This document shows, in pieces, positions 46,571 through 55,467 of a stretch of 64,000 nucleotides of DNA. This DNA comes from Tsukamurella asaccharolytica (lineage in GTDB: Bacteria > Actinomycetota > Actinomycetes > Mycobacteriales > Mycobacteriaceae). Location of the stretch: contig NZ_VIGW01000001.1 of assembly GCF_007858435.1 (NCBI RefSeq), positions 596,955-660,954 of the forward strand, written 5' to 3'. The position numbers and the translations under genes are program-made. The notes under the pieces are model-generated. The model had not been told where the DNA came from. It searched no databases and saw nothing but the letters and a program-made list of their open reading frames with translations. How positions within the stretch are numbered: position 1 is the stretch's first letter; every line of letters starts with the position of its first letter.

Positions 46571-47670
46571 CTTGCACGCCCCTCAGGCTCGAGCGCCGCC
46601 ATCGTTGCCCGGATCCCGTAGGTAGGAAACTGCTTTCGATAGTGGCGTATCGCGTCGAAGTCCTTGATGTCCGAGAGTTGAACCAGCAGACACGCTGGCA
46701 CCGTCAATGCCAGGTCGAAGATCCATCGTTCCCGGGCGGCCAGGATGTCGATCGGTCGCTGCCCTCTCATCTTGAGCATCTCGTTGAGGCGATTGCCCAT
46801 GTTGCGTTCTGGGGTCGCGCATCCGGGCTCGAGCATGCTTGCGTCGCCGACCTCATTGGCCCGCTGCAAGATCCGGCGAGACCTATCGATATCGGCGACC
46901 GGGACGTGGCGTACACCGCCTGCACGGTTCGGCAGCGTGACCACGGCGTACTCGCGGCCCTGGTATTTCGTTGCTGCCACGGATGTTCCACGCACGCGCA
47001 GCAACTCACCCTGCCGGATCCCTGCTCCGAGGGCGAGGTCGAGGCTGACGTACGCGCGGCGGCCGGGCTCTCCGGGCAGGGAGGCCGCGGTGCTGTACCA
47101 GTCGGCGATGATCGCGTCCGTGGCCGGCTTCTTCGCCCTCTTCTGGGGCAGACTGTCGGCTGCCCGGGAGATCGGATATTCCCGAGGATGCACGAGCCGG
47201 CCCAACGCGTACAGCACCACACGTGTCTGACGGGCACCATCCCCACGTCCCGTCGCGGCGAGGTGATTGATGTACCCGTCGACCACTGACCTCCGGAACA
47301 CCTCGGACACATCGATCGGCAACGCCGGCTCCAGGAAGCCCGCAATCAGCCGCATCACATGCCCTACCGCACTGCGGTCCGTGTGTTCAGAGCGCCCAGG
47401 AATCTGACACTGGAGCGCCGCACCGATCCGCGCGGCCGGCTCCCGCAGCTCCGGTCGGCCCATGGTCGTCGTGCGCTGACACAAGCGCTCGAACCGCTCC
47501 TCCTCACCGGCGGGCACCCAGCCCCGAGGATCGCCAACGAACCTGCCAAGCAAGCGAGGTCCCACGACGGAAGCTGAAACCTCGGCTTCATCCGCTGGCT
47601 CCAGTTCCGGAATCGGCAACGGCAGCTGCGGCGAGATCTGTGCCGAGAGCTGGCGGCCGTAGCGAACCAT
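46567..47670 (-). CDS. Divergent tyrosine recombinase-like protein
   Basis: The product has about 367 residues from the ATG at 47670, which has AGGTGG seven bases upstream. A start at 47763 would add a Cys-rich 31-residue extension. The core-binding region (about 80-165) is followed by the catalytic fold: LDLALGAGIRQGELLRVRG holds Arg219 of the A-G-x-R-x-x-E-L motif, VTLPNRAGGVRHVPV is the beta sheet where a Lys is usual (none seen), and AARERW (Arg313/315) then RHY (Tyr344) occupy the second Arg and nucleophile positions. The box-II His is not obvious. Position next to the attL-like repeat supports a role in integration. Confidence 0.6.
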   Translation of the reverse strand: MVRYGRQLSAQISPQLPLPIPELEPADEAEVSASVVGPRLLGRFVGDPRGWVPAGEEERFERLCQRTTTMGRPELREPAARIGAALQCQIPGRSEHTDRSAVGHVMRLIAGFLEPALPIDVSEVFRRSVVDGYINHLAATGRGDGARQTRVVLYALGRLVHPREYPISRAADSLPQKRAKKPATDAIIADWYSTAASLPGEPGRRAYVSLDLALGAGIRQGELLRVRGTSVAATKYQGREYAVVTLPNRAGGVRHVPVADIDRSRRILQRANEVGDASMLEPGCATPERNMGNRLNEMLKMRGQRPIDILAARERWIFDLALTVPACLLVQLSDIKDFDAIRHYRKQFPTYGIRATMAALEPEGRAS

Positions 47671-47794
47671 CAGGCCACCACCTCGCCGACACGCCGAAAG
47701 ACACACTTGACACCCGCACATGGGTACGTTGAAATAGACACAGTCCTCCTTCAAAGGGACCACTCAAATTCAAAACTGCGGATCAGGTCCGCTC

Positions 47795-47826
47795 CGAAAG
47801 CCCTGGGTTGCCGCCCGGGGCTTTCG
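47795..47826. terminator. Hairpin between RHH-1 and the recombinase
   Basis: CGAAAGCCC-TGGG pairs with CCC-GGGGCTTTCG around a short loop. It lies between the ribbon-helix-helix gene and the recombinase on the same strand, so it could end the former or attenuate the latter. Confidence 0.6.
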
Positions 47827-47889
47827 ACGTTTAGCGCGCTACGCGCAGCATGAATCGCGACAACCGAAGCCGCCGTCTCATTGCTCCTG

Positions 47890-48069
47890 CTAGCTCTGCT
47901 GTTCCTCCTTCACTTCTGCAGTCATGCCTCCGACAAGCAATCGCTGCGCGACCGCGGACACCGTCCGCTGTTCCTCAGCAGCAAGTTCCTGTAGCTGCTC
48001 TGCCACAGGCGGATCCAGCCTCAACTCGAGACGAACCTTCGTCGCACGTCGATCAGACTGATCTGACAC
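47890..48069 (-). CDS. Small ribbon-helix-helix DNA-binding protein (RHH-1)
   Basis: The 59-residue protein starts at a GTG with AAAGGAG upstream. KVRLELRLDPPVAEQLQELAAEEQRTVSAVAQRLL is the beta strand, helix, helix arrangement of Arc/CopG-type repressors. It stands directly upstream of the recombinase operon on the same strand and is a natural candidate for its regulator or directionality factor. It is clearly similar in its DNA-binding part to the protein at 49737-49916 (LELRLD versus VELRLD, same length). Confidence 0.68.
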   Translation of the reverse strand: MSDQSDRRATKVRLELRLDPPVAEQLQELAAEEQRTVSAVAQRLLVGGMTAEVKEEQQS

Positions 48070-49073
48070 GAGGCTCTCCTTTGGTTCTCACCGGCGGCCA
48101 CCGGCACGATTCACCATAAGGCCCCGAACTGGAACTAGCGCCGCCCGTTTGCCAGCAGATCGGCGCTCCCACATACCGATTGTTGGCAGCTGAGATAAGT
48201 ATCGGGCGAATAGTTCCCATGGGTGGGAATAATCCAGCCACTCCTTTACCAAACCCGAGGTAGAGGGGGTCGCACCCCGACGCAAGATGCCCTTTCAGAC
48301 CACGACATGAAAACGTGATGCACATCACATATCTAGCCCTGCGGTCCGGCGTGTCGTCCTGGCCGTCGCGTCGACGAACGCGCATTCCGAATGCTACGGA
48401 AACCTCACCAGCGGACGGTGGGAGGCGCCCAGTCTCGAGGGCCTGCGAACGTAGTCGAGATCGGTCCGCGCAGCGTGCTCCGCCTTCCTTGACCGCGTGC
48501 GCCAACGATGCGCGTGAGGACCGCGGTGTCAACAGCGCCGGCGGGGACGTGATGGCGTAAGTACGCGTTGACGAAGCGACTACGGTGTGCGATCACGATG
48601 AATCCTGTCGCCATTTTTCAAATCAATCGCGCGTAACAACAAGACTCACTACCATGGGAAGGCAAGAGAATGCATACCCTCCGACCTGCGGCGACGGACC
48701 GAACTCAGACAAGCCGCGGTCCGTGACGCCTGGTAGCTAAGATTGAGCGCATTGGAAACAGGCTCGGCGTGTCGCGATGGACGCACCGATGTCTCCAGCC
48801 AGCGCAGGCCAGGCGTCAGCCACCCGTGCCCGATCGGACCACTACATCGACGCCAGGCTTGCTGGGGACCTGGCCGAGCGGTGGTGGCCTGGTACGCACA
48901 GCTACAGCGCGGTAGCGATGTCCAACGTGCGAGCGTCTATTCGGCGATCTCGTCGTCGATCGCTGCAAGACGGACTCCGTTCCTCGACGAGGACGGCAGC
49001 GTCGATTTCCTCGTCGATCGGGGACTAGGCAACCCTGAATCCGTCGAATGCGGGGTGCGTATCCACTGAGCGC
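48070..49073. other. 1-kb gene-poor stretch with a possible broken gene
   Basis: No gene is supported over most of this stretch. On the plus strand about 48777-49069, two overlapping frames each carry a protein-like part: DHYIDARLAGDLAERWWPG in one, then FLDEDGSVDFLVDRGLGNPES in another. This would fit one frameshifted gene of about 95 codons. Around 48629-48690, GCGTAACAA...GCATACC resembles the sequence at 50031-50090 upstream of RHH-2, a partial duplication of a regulatory region. Confidence 0.35.
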
Positions 49074-49574
49074 TTACCGGCCAGGCTCCGGTCGTTGGTC
49101 GATCGCCAGGATCGGGCCAGTCGCGTCGGGGTACGTCAACTCGAGCCAGGCCTCAATCTCCGTGGCGATATCACGGCTCTCGAGGCGGTCGAAATCTGTA
49201 GTGACGCCGTCCCACCAGTCGTAGTAGTTTTTCAGAAACTTGATGCCGAACCACTGCGCGTTCGCATTGCCTGAATACTTGGCGAACGCGAACGAGGACC
49301 CGAGCACCGACCACCAGTTATCCGCGCCGAACACGACGTTACCTTCTACCGTGCGGCGGCGCCGGTACCGAACGGGCAGTGGAAGAACCACAATGCACGG
49401 ACTCGTCATGTCCGGGAAATGGACCTCAGTGACCGCCGGCCGAGAGGCCTTACTGGGTCCCGTCGGCCGCATCACCACTGAGCCCTCGAAGCAGCTCCGG
49501 TCGACGACCCAGCGGTCCCTCACCCGCTTCGCTGGCGACTTCTTCATCATGAACCAGATGGTGCCACCGGCCAC
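49074..49574 (-). CDS. Hypothetical protein downstream of RHH-2
   Basis: The frame is 166 codons, with possible starts at 49574 or at the ATG pair near 49550. The product is basic at the N-terminus and aromatic-rich in the second half (FGADNWWSVLGSSFAFAKYSGNANAQWFGIKFLKNYYDWWDG), ending with an acidic helix (RDIATEIEAWLELTYPD). No known domain is recognised. It lies downstream of the RHH-2 gene on the same strand, 162 bp away. A regulator-plus-effector pair, such as a toxin-antitoxin-like unit, is possible but unproven. Confidence 0.5.
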   Translation of the reverse strand: MAGGTIWFMMKKSPAKRVRDRWVVDRSCFEGSVVMRPTGPSKASRPAVTEVHFPDMTSPCIVVLPLPVRYRRRRTVEGNVVFGADNWWSVLGSSFAFAKYSGNANAQWFGIKFLKNYYDWWDGVTTDFDRLESRDIATEIEAWLELTYPDATGPILAIDQRPEPGR

Positions 49575-49736
49575 CGACAGATTGGTGACGTCGGCGCCGT
49601 TGGGGGTACCACGCCCTACCAGGTCATCGTGCGGCTAATCGATCTGGCACGGCCCGCACCACCTGCTCTACGCGGAACTCGTGCACCGTCGCCTGAATGA
49701 CGTCCGCCCAAGTGCTATTCTGCTATTCGTGATTAG

Positions 49737-49916
49737 CTAGGCGCTCCCATCCGAGTCGAGGATGTTCAGTCCTGCCTCGATCACGCGGTTCCTGACAACA
49801 GACAGGTGCGATCGCTGCTCGCCGGCAAGCTTGTAGAGACGCTCAGCGAGATCCTCGTCAAGTCGCAGTTCGACACGTACGCGCCTCACTCGTGGAAGTT
49901 GAGGCCGCGCGCTCAT
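49737..49916 (-). CDS. Small ribbon-helix-helix DNA-binding protein (RHH-2)
   Basis: The 59-residue protein starts at an ATG with AGAAGGAG upstream. VRVELRLDEDLAERLYKLAGEQRSHLSVVRNRVIEAGL is a CopG/Arc-like ribbon-helix-helix. The longer in-frame start at 49967 lacks a ribosome site. It is a paralogue of RHH-1 at 47890. Its role is probably to regulate the neighbouring island genes. Confidence 0.7.
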   Translation of the reverse strand: MSARPQLPRVRRVRVELRLDEDLAERLYKLAGEQRSHLSVVRNRVIEAGLNILDSDGSA

Positions 49917-50571
49917 CACTGCTCCTTCTGACGTCGGGATCGACCGGCATCGGCCGGTAGACAGCACCCTAGCGCGACTGCAACACGGTCACTGCCAAAA
50001 GATCGCCGGAAATGGCGCTTGAAACACCTTGCGTAACAATATGATTTATCACCACCGGGAAGTTGAGCTATGCATAGCCGCCGCGACCTGCCTGACCTCG
50101 GCTGATGAACCCGGGCGCCCGACGATTGCCGTCTGTTATCCGCGCTGACTATGTCTTTCACACATCCGGTATCGCCCCCCCGGGCGTGTCGCAGCGATGT
50201 GGGACGCTCCCACGACGGGCACGCCAGCTGTCGACACTCGGCGGCACGATCAGACTGTGGCCCCTCGGGGTGACGCTGACCGACGGGACTAGCTACGTGA
50301 ACGCTCGCTCGGGCACGTCGGCACCCAGCCCTGACGCGGCGATGAGGTCAACACCACCGCCGCCTCCGACTGCATCCAGGTCTGGAGGCACCGGACGATG
50401 ATGCAGTCGATAGCACCGTGATCTCAGCACAAGCGACTGCCGGTAACGGCGGTGCTGCGCGAGTCGAGGAAGTCCCGTGAAGGTTCGCCCCAACGTCGTA
50501 CTCGCGGCGGGACCAAGACTGCGACTCCTCGACCTGCGTCGCCTACGTCCCGATTCCATACCTGAGCTGAG
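49917..50571. other. 655-bp stretch without a supported gene
   Basis: Only short overlapping frames with no ribosome site or recognisable motif are present. The 50031-50090 part resembles 48629-48690 and may be a conserved upstream control region. Confidence 0.45.
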
Positions 50572-51144
50572 CTACCGCTCCCGGGTGTTTTTCAGGTGCA
50601 CCGTGACTCCGCCCTGTGTGATCTCCAAGCGCTTGCCCTCGAACGAATCGAGCGCTTCCGGCGTGGGTACGGTGAGCGTGAACGCCACAAGTCCGGCAGG
50701 ATGAGTGGAGTGCGATTCGACTGTCGCGATATGGACAACGAACCCAACTATCGTTGCGACAAACGTCTTTCCGTGCCAGTACGACGGGTCCGCGATCCTC
50801 CACCACCGTCCAATGGCTGCCGCTAGGTCGGCCGCTGCGGCGTCAGGGCGCCACCCCATGAACTCCCGATCCGGATCGTTCGGGTCCACGCGAGCTGGGC
50901 GCACCCGAACCACCAGAGCTTCGGGATGGTCGGCCACAAACGGGCGCATACGAAGGCTGCCCAAGGTGGAGTCTGGTACTAGGACAGAGTTGATGTCTGT
51001 CCGCGCGCCCTTTCGGAACACCGGCCCACCAGCTCCCGAGACCGCAAGCAACGCCGCGCTCGGCCTCGACATGCCGAGGACACTCGCGACCTCAGGGATC
51101 GTGTGCAACACATCGGGCTGATCGACCAGTTCATCGAAGTCCAC
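50572..51144 (-). CDS. Hypothetical protein with N-terminal HTH-like segment
   Basis: The 190-residue product begins MDFDELVDQPDVLHTIPEVASVLGMSRPSAALLAVSG, where TIPEVASVLGMSRPSAALL could be a helix-turn-helix (MerR/excisionase-like). The rest is a beta-rich domain of about 120 residues (VVRVRPARVDPNDPDREFMGW, WHGKTFVATIVGFVVHIATVESH). It is divergent from the gene at 51252 and shares its palindromic promoter region. A regulator of its neighbour is possible; no family is recognised. Confidence 0.55.
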   Translation of the reverse strand: MDFDELVDQPDVLHTIPEVASVLGMSRPSAALLAVSGAGGPVFRKGARTDINSVLVPDSTLGSLRMRPFVADHPEALVVRVRPARVDPNDPDREFMGWRPDAAAADLAAAIGRWWRIADPSYWHGKTFVATIVGFVVHIATVESHSTHPAGLVAFTLTVPTPEALDSFEGKRLEITQGGVTVHLKNTRER

Positions 51145-51191
51145 CTAGCACCTCCATCATCACTCTAGCATCTTTTACCATCATGACACTC

Positions 51192-51222
51192 TTGACGGTT
51201 CTGTCATATAGGCTGTAGCCTA
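51192..51222 (+). promoter_or_regulatory. Promoter with embedded palindrome for the gene at 51252
   Basis: TTGACG (51192-51197) and TAGCCT (51216-51221) are spaced 18 bp apart as -35 and -10 boxes. The perfect palindrome TAGGCT-GT-AGCCTA (51209-51222) overlaps the -10 box, so a bound repressor would block transcription. Confidence 0.5.
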
Positions 51223-51251
51223 GCTGCACGACGCCGACAGAAGGGCCAACG

Positions 51252-52169
51252 ATGCTCTCAGACAACGACTTCCATCTCCACGGTAAACAACATGTACCCG
51301 CTCCATACGACACCCCAGTGCAGGGAGGATGGACTTCGGTCACTGGTGTCAGCGCACGTCCACACGAGGCGCAGGTCAACAGCAGTCTTGCTGCACTGGG
51401 CCGGTCCTCCAACCCATACCTCCGGCGTGCGATCGTCGCCGCGATCGTCCCCACGACAGACGTCGACGAATGGCCAACGGACGAACTGTGGATCAAAGAG
51501 CGCGGCGACGATGCCGATTGGCTCATCTTCGACCACCTGGAGAACGGTCAAGTTGTCGCAGCGTGCGAGCACAAACCCATGCATGCGCCCGCGCAATGGT
51601 CGAGAGCGTCAACCGCTGCCTTCTACGACGAACGAGCTGGCCAAGCAATACGCAACCTCGCGAACTACCAGTCGACGCTAAATCCGTATCGCCACGTCCT
51701 CGACCAGAAAACGTTCACGACGAACGACCTGGCCGCGATTGAGGCGCCCGACCCAGTTTACTACTTCAGTAAACGTTCGAAGAATCGCGGACATGAGCAC
51801 GGCCATCTGCAACACGTGATCCCCCAAGTTCTCAATTACTGGCACCGCCATCACGTCACGATACATATTCTCAACGACAAGCATTGCTCAGCATCCGAGC
51901 TGTATAAGGCCACCGGCGACCCTTACGGACTGCAGGACGCATTGTTCCCCATCCATACCACCGCGGACACCCTCAACGTCATCGCCACACGACTGAAGGG
52001 CGTCCGCCTCACCTCCGATGAAGCGCAAGCATTGACGCGCGTCCTCGACGCGATGTGGATTCGCGGACCCGAACGTATCGATCATTCACTCGATGACGAG
52101 GCACGCCGGCTAATCTCCCCAGCGGCACGGTGGGTCGGCTACCACATGGACGACGTTGAGTGGAGGTAG
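51252..52169 (+). CDS. Hypothetical protein, possible PD-(D/E)xK nuclease fold
   Basis: The 305-residue product is of unknown family. DADWLIFDHLENGQVVAACEHKPMH has the spacing of a D...(D/E)-x-K active site (the E-H-K on a beta strand). A helical His/Tyr-rich segment follows (KNRGHEHGHLQHVIPQVLNYWHRHHVTIHILNDKHC), with a long helical C-terminus. The position in a defence-type island would suit a nuclease, but this is inference from one motif. The start at 51252 is placed by the promoter and the divergent gene; no strong ribosome site is seen. Confidence 0.55.
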   Translation: MLSDNDFHLHGKQHVPAPYDTPVQGGWTSVTGVSARPHEAQVNSSLAALGRSSNPYLRRAIVAAIVPTTDVDEWPTDELWIKERGDDADWLIFDHLENGQVVAACEHKPMHAPAQWSRASTAAFYDERAGQAIRNLANYQSTLNPYRHVLDQKTFTTNDLAAIEAPDPVYYFSKRSKNRGHEHGHLQHVIPQVLNYWHRHHVTIHILNDKHCSASELYKATGDPYGLQDALFPIHTTADTLNVIATRLKGVRLTSDEAQALTRVLDAMWIRGPERIDHSLDDEARRLISPAARWVGYHMDDVEWR

Positions 52170-52270
52170 CCATGACTGCCATGACCGCCATGACCCCCCG
52201 CCAATCCGGAAAGAGACCCCACGACGTCAGACCTGTTGACCTCACGCCCGGTATACGGTAGATCAGTCTC

Positions 52271-53047
52271 ATGCTGGACGACGAGACCCGCGATTTCCTG
52301 GATTCGGTGGATGACAGGCCGACCGCGCTCCTGGCCCCTCTTCTTCGGGGCGATTGGCACCTCGAGGTGGCCGCCTACGACGCCGACCCGAGCATGACTT
52401 TCCGCGGTGAGCGCGGATACATCGGTGACGGACGGCCATTCATTCAAGTTGGCGTCTCGGTAATGCCACGACACCTATTTGTCCGCGCTGAACTGGCATT
52501 CACCTTGCTACTTATGGACAAGTTTATCTCGAATTCTCAGTGCTTCAACGACCCGAACGTCGGGGCCGCGCTGGCGGAGTTCATAGGATTTCCATCGGCT
52601 TACGTCATCGATCGAACCGACGCCACCGATTGGGACACACCCGCACTCGAGGACATTTTGACGGAAGTTGATGAGCGATTCACGCCGATCGCCGACGAAA
52701 CAATGATGCAGCCTTTGTGGTTAGACCATGAAAGCCAGGCGTTGATCGTACAGAACTCGACGAGTCACGCCTTCGGTCGATACTATTTGGTGAGCCAGAA
52801 GGTAGCGCTACGCGCTGGATTTGGTGATCTTTGGCAGCCCGATTCATTTGCTCTCGACGATGTCTATGTAGTTGAGGTGCCAGCGGTGATTGTACGAGAA
52901 TTCGGTGTTTATGAACCAGGCCCGCACAACCGGCGTGTGCCAGCGCGACCAGCCCGACCGACTACTGAGCGGCCGGTGTCCCGTCCGGGAGCGCAGGTCA
53001 CGACGCCGCTGCACTCGCGTCCGGCGCCGCCCTCACCTTCAGCCTAA
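52271..53047 (+). CDS. Hypothetical protein
   Basis: The 258-residue product starts at 52271. The first 220 residues look globular (WHLEVAAYDADPSMTF, LFVRAELAFTLLLMDKFISNSQCF, DDVYVVEVPAVIVREFGVYEPG). The last 35 or so are Pro/Arg-rich and may be an unstructured tail. The DNA is visibly lower in GC than the catabolic region, as if transferred. No domain is recognised. It follows the nuclease-like gene on the same strand after about 100 bp that contain a short triplication of ATGACYGCC. Confidence 0.5.
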   Translation: MLDDETRDFLDSVDDRPTALLAPLLRGDWHLEVAAYDADPSMTFRGERGYIGDGRPFIQVGVSVMPRHLFVRAELAFTLLLMDKFISNSQCFNDPNVGAALAEFIGFPSAYVIDRTDATDWDTPALEDILTEVDERFTPIADETMMQPLWLDHESQALIVQNSTSHAFGRYYLVSQKVALRAGFGDLWQPDSFALDDVYVVEVPAVIVREFGVYEPGPHNRRVPARPARPTTERPVSRPGAQVTTPLHSRPAPPSPSA

Positions 53048-53197
53048 GGGCCCTGTGAGGTGGCGACATGAACATGTTCCTAAGTGACGCAAAGGGAATG
53101 TCCCTCAGCCTGAAAACTGTTGCTCAAAAGACCTGGGCGTGCATAACGCGTGCGTGATCGCGTGTCATATGTCGGTGGAACGCGATAGCGTCTGGGC

Positions 53198-54226
53198 ATG
53201 GACGTAGAGCAAGTACAGGCGAGGCTGCAGATGTCTGCCGATGAGGATTTCGTCCTCACCGCCTGGCAGTATCGGATGCTGCAACGCGACATCGCCGCAG
53301 CCAAGGGCAAGCACCTGCCGTCCAAACGTGCTGTCCGCGACGAGTTCCGCAATGCCACCGTCGAGGTTCTCGGTCAGCGTGGGCCCGAGCAGTACGGTGC
53401 CGAGATCGCACACGAGGTGCGCCGACTCGACCCCATGAGCACGGCCCCGAACTTCGAAGTCCTTGAAGAGGCCGGACCAGCGGTCACCTCGACGATTGCA
53501 CGGCGATCCCGTGCGCTGCTCGTGATGATCGATCTCTACGGGTTCGAGCCATGGGGCGAGACCAGATGGGACAAAGACGCTCGCACAGCCACCCTTTCCG
53601 AAGCACATCAGGCGATGGCGCCGCTGCGACCCGAAGACCTCCATGCCGTAGCGGCCGCCTACACCGATGCCTTCAAGAAACTTGCCGGGCCAGGCTCTTG
53701 GAAGAAGTACGCGCTGCTCGCGGGAGCGGGGGTCGCTCTCGGCGCTCTTGCAGTGCCGGCAGTCGCCGGCGCTGCAGCTCTCGGCGGCAAGCTCAGAGGT
53801 TTCACTGCACCGCGCGTCGCTGCAGACGCTATCCGCCTGCACGTGGTCACCCAACTCGTGCTTCGTGACATCGAGGGTGACGAAGAAGCCGCTAAGGCAG
53901 TCATCGTCAGCATGCGTGAACGCGTCGCCAATCTCACGGTTGCTTTCGCGACACTGACCGAACGGTACGACGCGCTACGAGCACAGCTCGCCGCCAAGCA
54001 GCAGGAAGTCGAGGACGAGCGCGCACGTCGGCTCGAGGCGGAGTCGAAACTCGCGTGGTTCGAATCCCTCAGCGAAAAGGTGAAGGAGCGCATCTCAGGC
54101 CCAGACGAAGCCGAGCTCGAGACCCTCTCGAACCAGCTCAGCCTTCTCGCCGACGAGCGGAAGGCGACCCGAGCAGTCGCCGATGGAGTCGCAAGCCTCG
54201 CCGACGACCTCGAGGCCGTCGCGTGA
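53198..54226 (+). CDS. Membrane-anchored coiled-coil protein of unknown function
   Basis: The 342-residue protein has three parts: a soluble N-terminal domain (about 1-168; WQYRMLQRDIAAAKGKHLPSKRAVRDEFR and STAPNFEVLEEAGPAV), an Ala/Gly-rich hydrophobic segment (about 170-195; YALLAGAGVALGALAVPAVAGAAAL), and a long charged coiled coil from about 225 to the end. The next gene starts at a GTG overlapping its stop. The layout suggests a two-component membrane-associated complex. No known family is recognised. Confidence 0.6.
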   Translation: MDVEQVQARLQMSADEDFVLTAWQYRMLQRDIAAAKGKHLPSKRAVRDEFRNATVEVLGQRGPEQYGAEIAHEVRRLDPMSTAPNFEVLEEAGPAVTSTIARRSRALLVMIDLYGFEPWGETRWDKDARTATLSEAHQAMAPLRPEDLHAVAAAYTDAFKKLAGPGSWKKYALLAGAGVALGALAVPAVAGAAALGGKLRGFTAPRVAADAIRLHVVTQLVLRDIEGDEEAAKAVIVSMRERVANLTVAFATLTERYDALRAQLAAKQQEVEDERARRLEAESKLAWFESLSEKVKERISGPDEAELETLSNQLSLLADERKATRAVADGVASLADDLEAVA

Positions 54227-55467
54227 CCGCCCAAGACGGCGATCGCCGGAAAGCTCTCGATGCCGACCTGCTCAGCAACCTCGATGCCCTCGGCCGGGAC
54301 CTCGACGACATCGAAGCCCTCGCTGCCGCAACGCTCAACGACGAACCGAGCGATCCGACAGTGCGCGGTCGACTCGCCGATACCCCGACCGGCCTTTCCT
54401 ACCTTGAGCTCACTGAATACAACCAGCAACGGCGCGAGGGCGAAGGTTGGGGCGCACCAGACCTCACCGACCTACTGGACGCAGCCGCGCTTGAGCAACT
54501 CGACCAATGGCGGTCAGCACAACGCATTCCCTGGGACCGTAGCGACCTGATAGTCGTCGGGTTCGCAGGACTGTTCGGGGCACTGGCCAGCCTCTTCGAC
54601 ACTCAGTTGGACGCAACCGTCCTGAAGGGTCTGTCGCAGTTGGAGAAGACTCCTCTCATTCGCCAATGGAAAAAGGACACCGCGCGCCTTCCCATCGACC
54701 ACACCGGCTTCAAGTTCGGTGGCCCCGCGCACCGAGGGCTGTCCCCGGGACACGACATCGGGCGACTATTCAGCGCGCTCAACCAAATCCGCAGCGGAAC
54801 CTTCAGCGGAACCTACTGGGAGAACGGGGTTCGATACACCATGTCGCTGTCCGAGCCCCGTTCGGGAATACCGTTCGCGCGCGCGGACGACCCCTACACC
54901 GCGATCGCGCTACTCATGAAGCACCTCGCAACAGATGTCGTGACCACGATGAGCCTGCCCCTGCCAGGATGGACGCACCTCCGTGACATACCCAACCGAC
55001 AACTGCGGACCTTCGCGCACAAGGCCTACGCCGGCACCAACACTGGAGACGGCCTCAACCTCCGCACCGGACTACTGACTCCAGGCCTAGGAATGCTTGC
55101 CACCGAAGTGTTCATACGAACGCACACTCACCTAGACGCATACCTCGCCACCGGCGATCCGCGCCTAGCCCCCGCCAACAAGGCCAAGCGGAACGAGATG
55201 CTCCTCGCAGCCCACGCAGCCGCCGGCGCGGTGAGCGTCTCCAAGACTGCCGTCACCGCGGTCACGAGTGAAACAGCGCTCGCCGTCCGCCACCTGAATG
55301 TGCCAGTTCTCATGCGAATCGGAAGACTCGCTCTGCAAGTCAGATCAGATGCCCTCGACCGCGAAGCTACCGGCAGCCCCTCATGGGCAGCGCTTCTCCG
55401 CGAGGAAGGTGCCACGTGGACCCTGCCAGAAGCACTCACGATCGCAGACCTGATCACCAGCACGTAG
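54223..55467 (+). CDS. Hypothetical partner protein of the coiled-coil membrane gene
   Basis: The 414-residue product starts at a GTG coupled to the previous gene (GTGA). Its N-terminal 60 residues are acidic and helical. A hydrophobic stretch follows (DLIVVGFAGLFGALASLFDT), then a conserved-looking core (DHTGFKFGGPAHRGLSPGHDIGRLFSALNQIRSG; KHLATDVVTTMSLPLPGWTHL; NTGDGLNLRTGLLTPGLGMLATEVFIRTH). The core is followed by Ala-rich helices. I recognise no catalytic motif. Tight coupling and island context make the pair a candidate uncharacterised defence system. Confidence 0.6.
   Translation: MTAQDGDRRKALDADLLSNLDALGRDLDDIEALAAATLNDEPSDPTVRGRLADTPTGLSYLELTEYNQQRREGEGWGAPDLTDLLDAAALEQLDQWRSAQRIPWDRSDLIVVGFAGLFGALASLFDTQLDATVLKGLSQLEKTPLIRQWKKDTARLPIDHTGFKFGGPAHRGLSPGHDIGRLFSALNQIRSGTFSGTYWENGVRYTMSLSEPRSGIPFARADDPYTAIALLMKHLATDVVTTMSLPLPGWTHLRDIPNRQLRTFAHKAYAGTNTGDGLNLRTGLLTPGLGMLATEVFIRTHTHLDAYLATGDPRLAPANKAKRNEMLLAAHAAAGAVSVSKTAVTAVTSETALAVRHLNVPVLMRIGRLALQVRSDALDREATGSPSWAALLREEGATWTLPEALTIADLITST

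Noticed and set aside
52171-52195. Three tandem ATGACYGCC units as a start-codon switch
   Set aside because: They are followed by no gene in the right frame and may be chance repetition.
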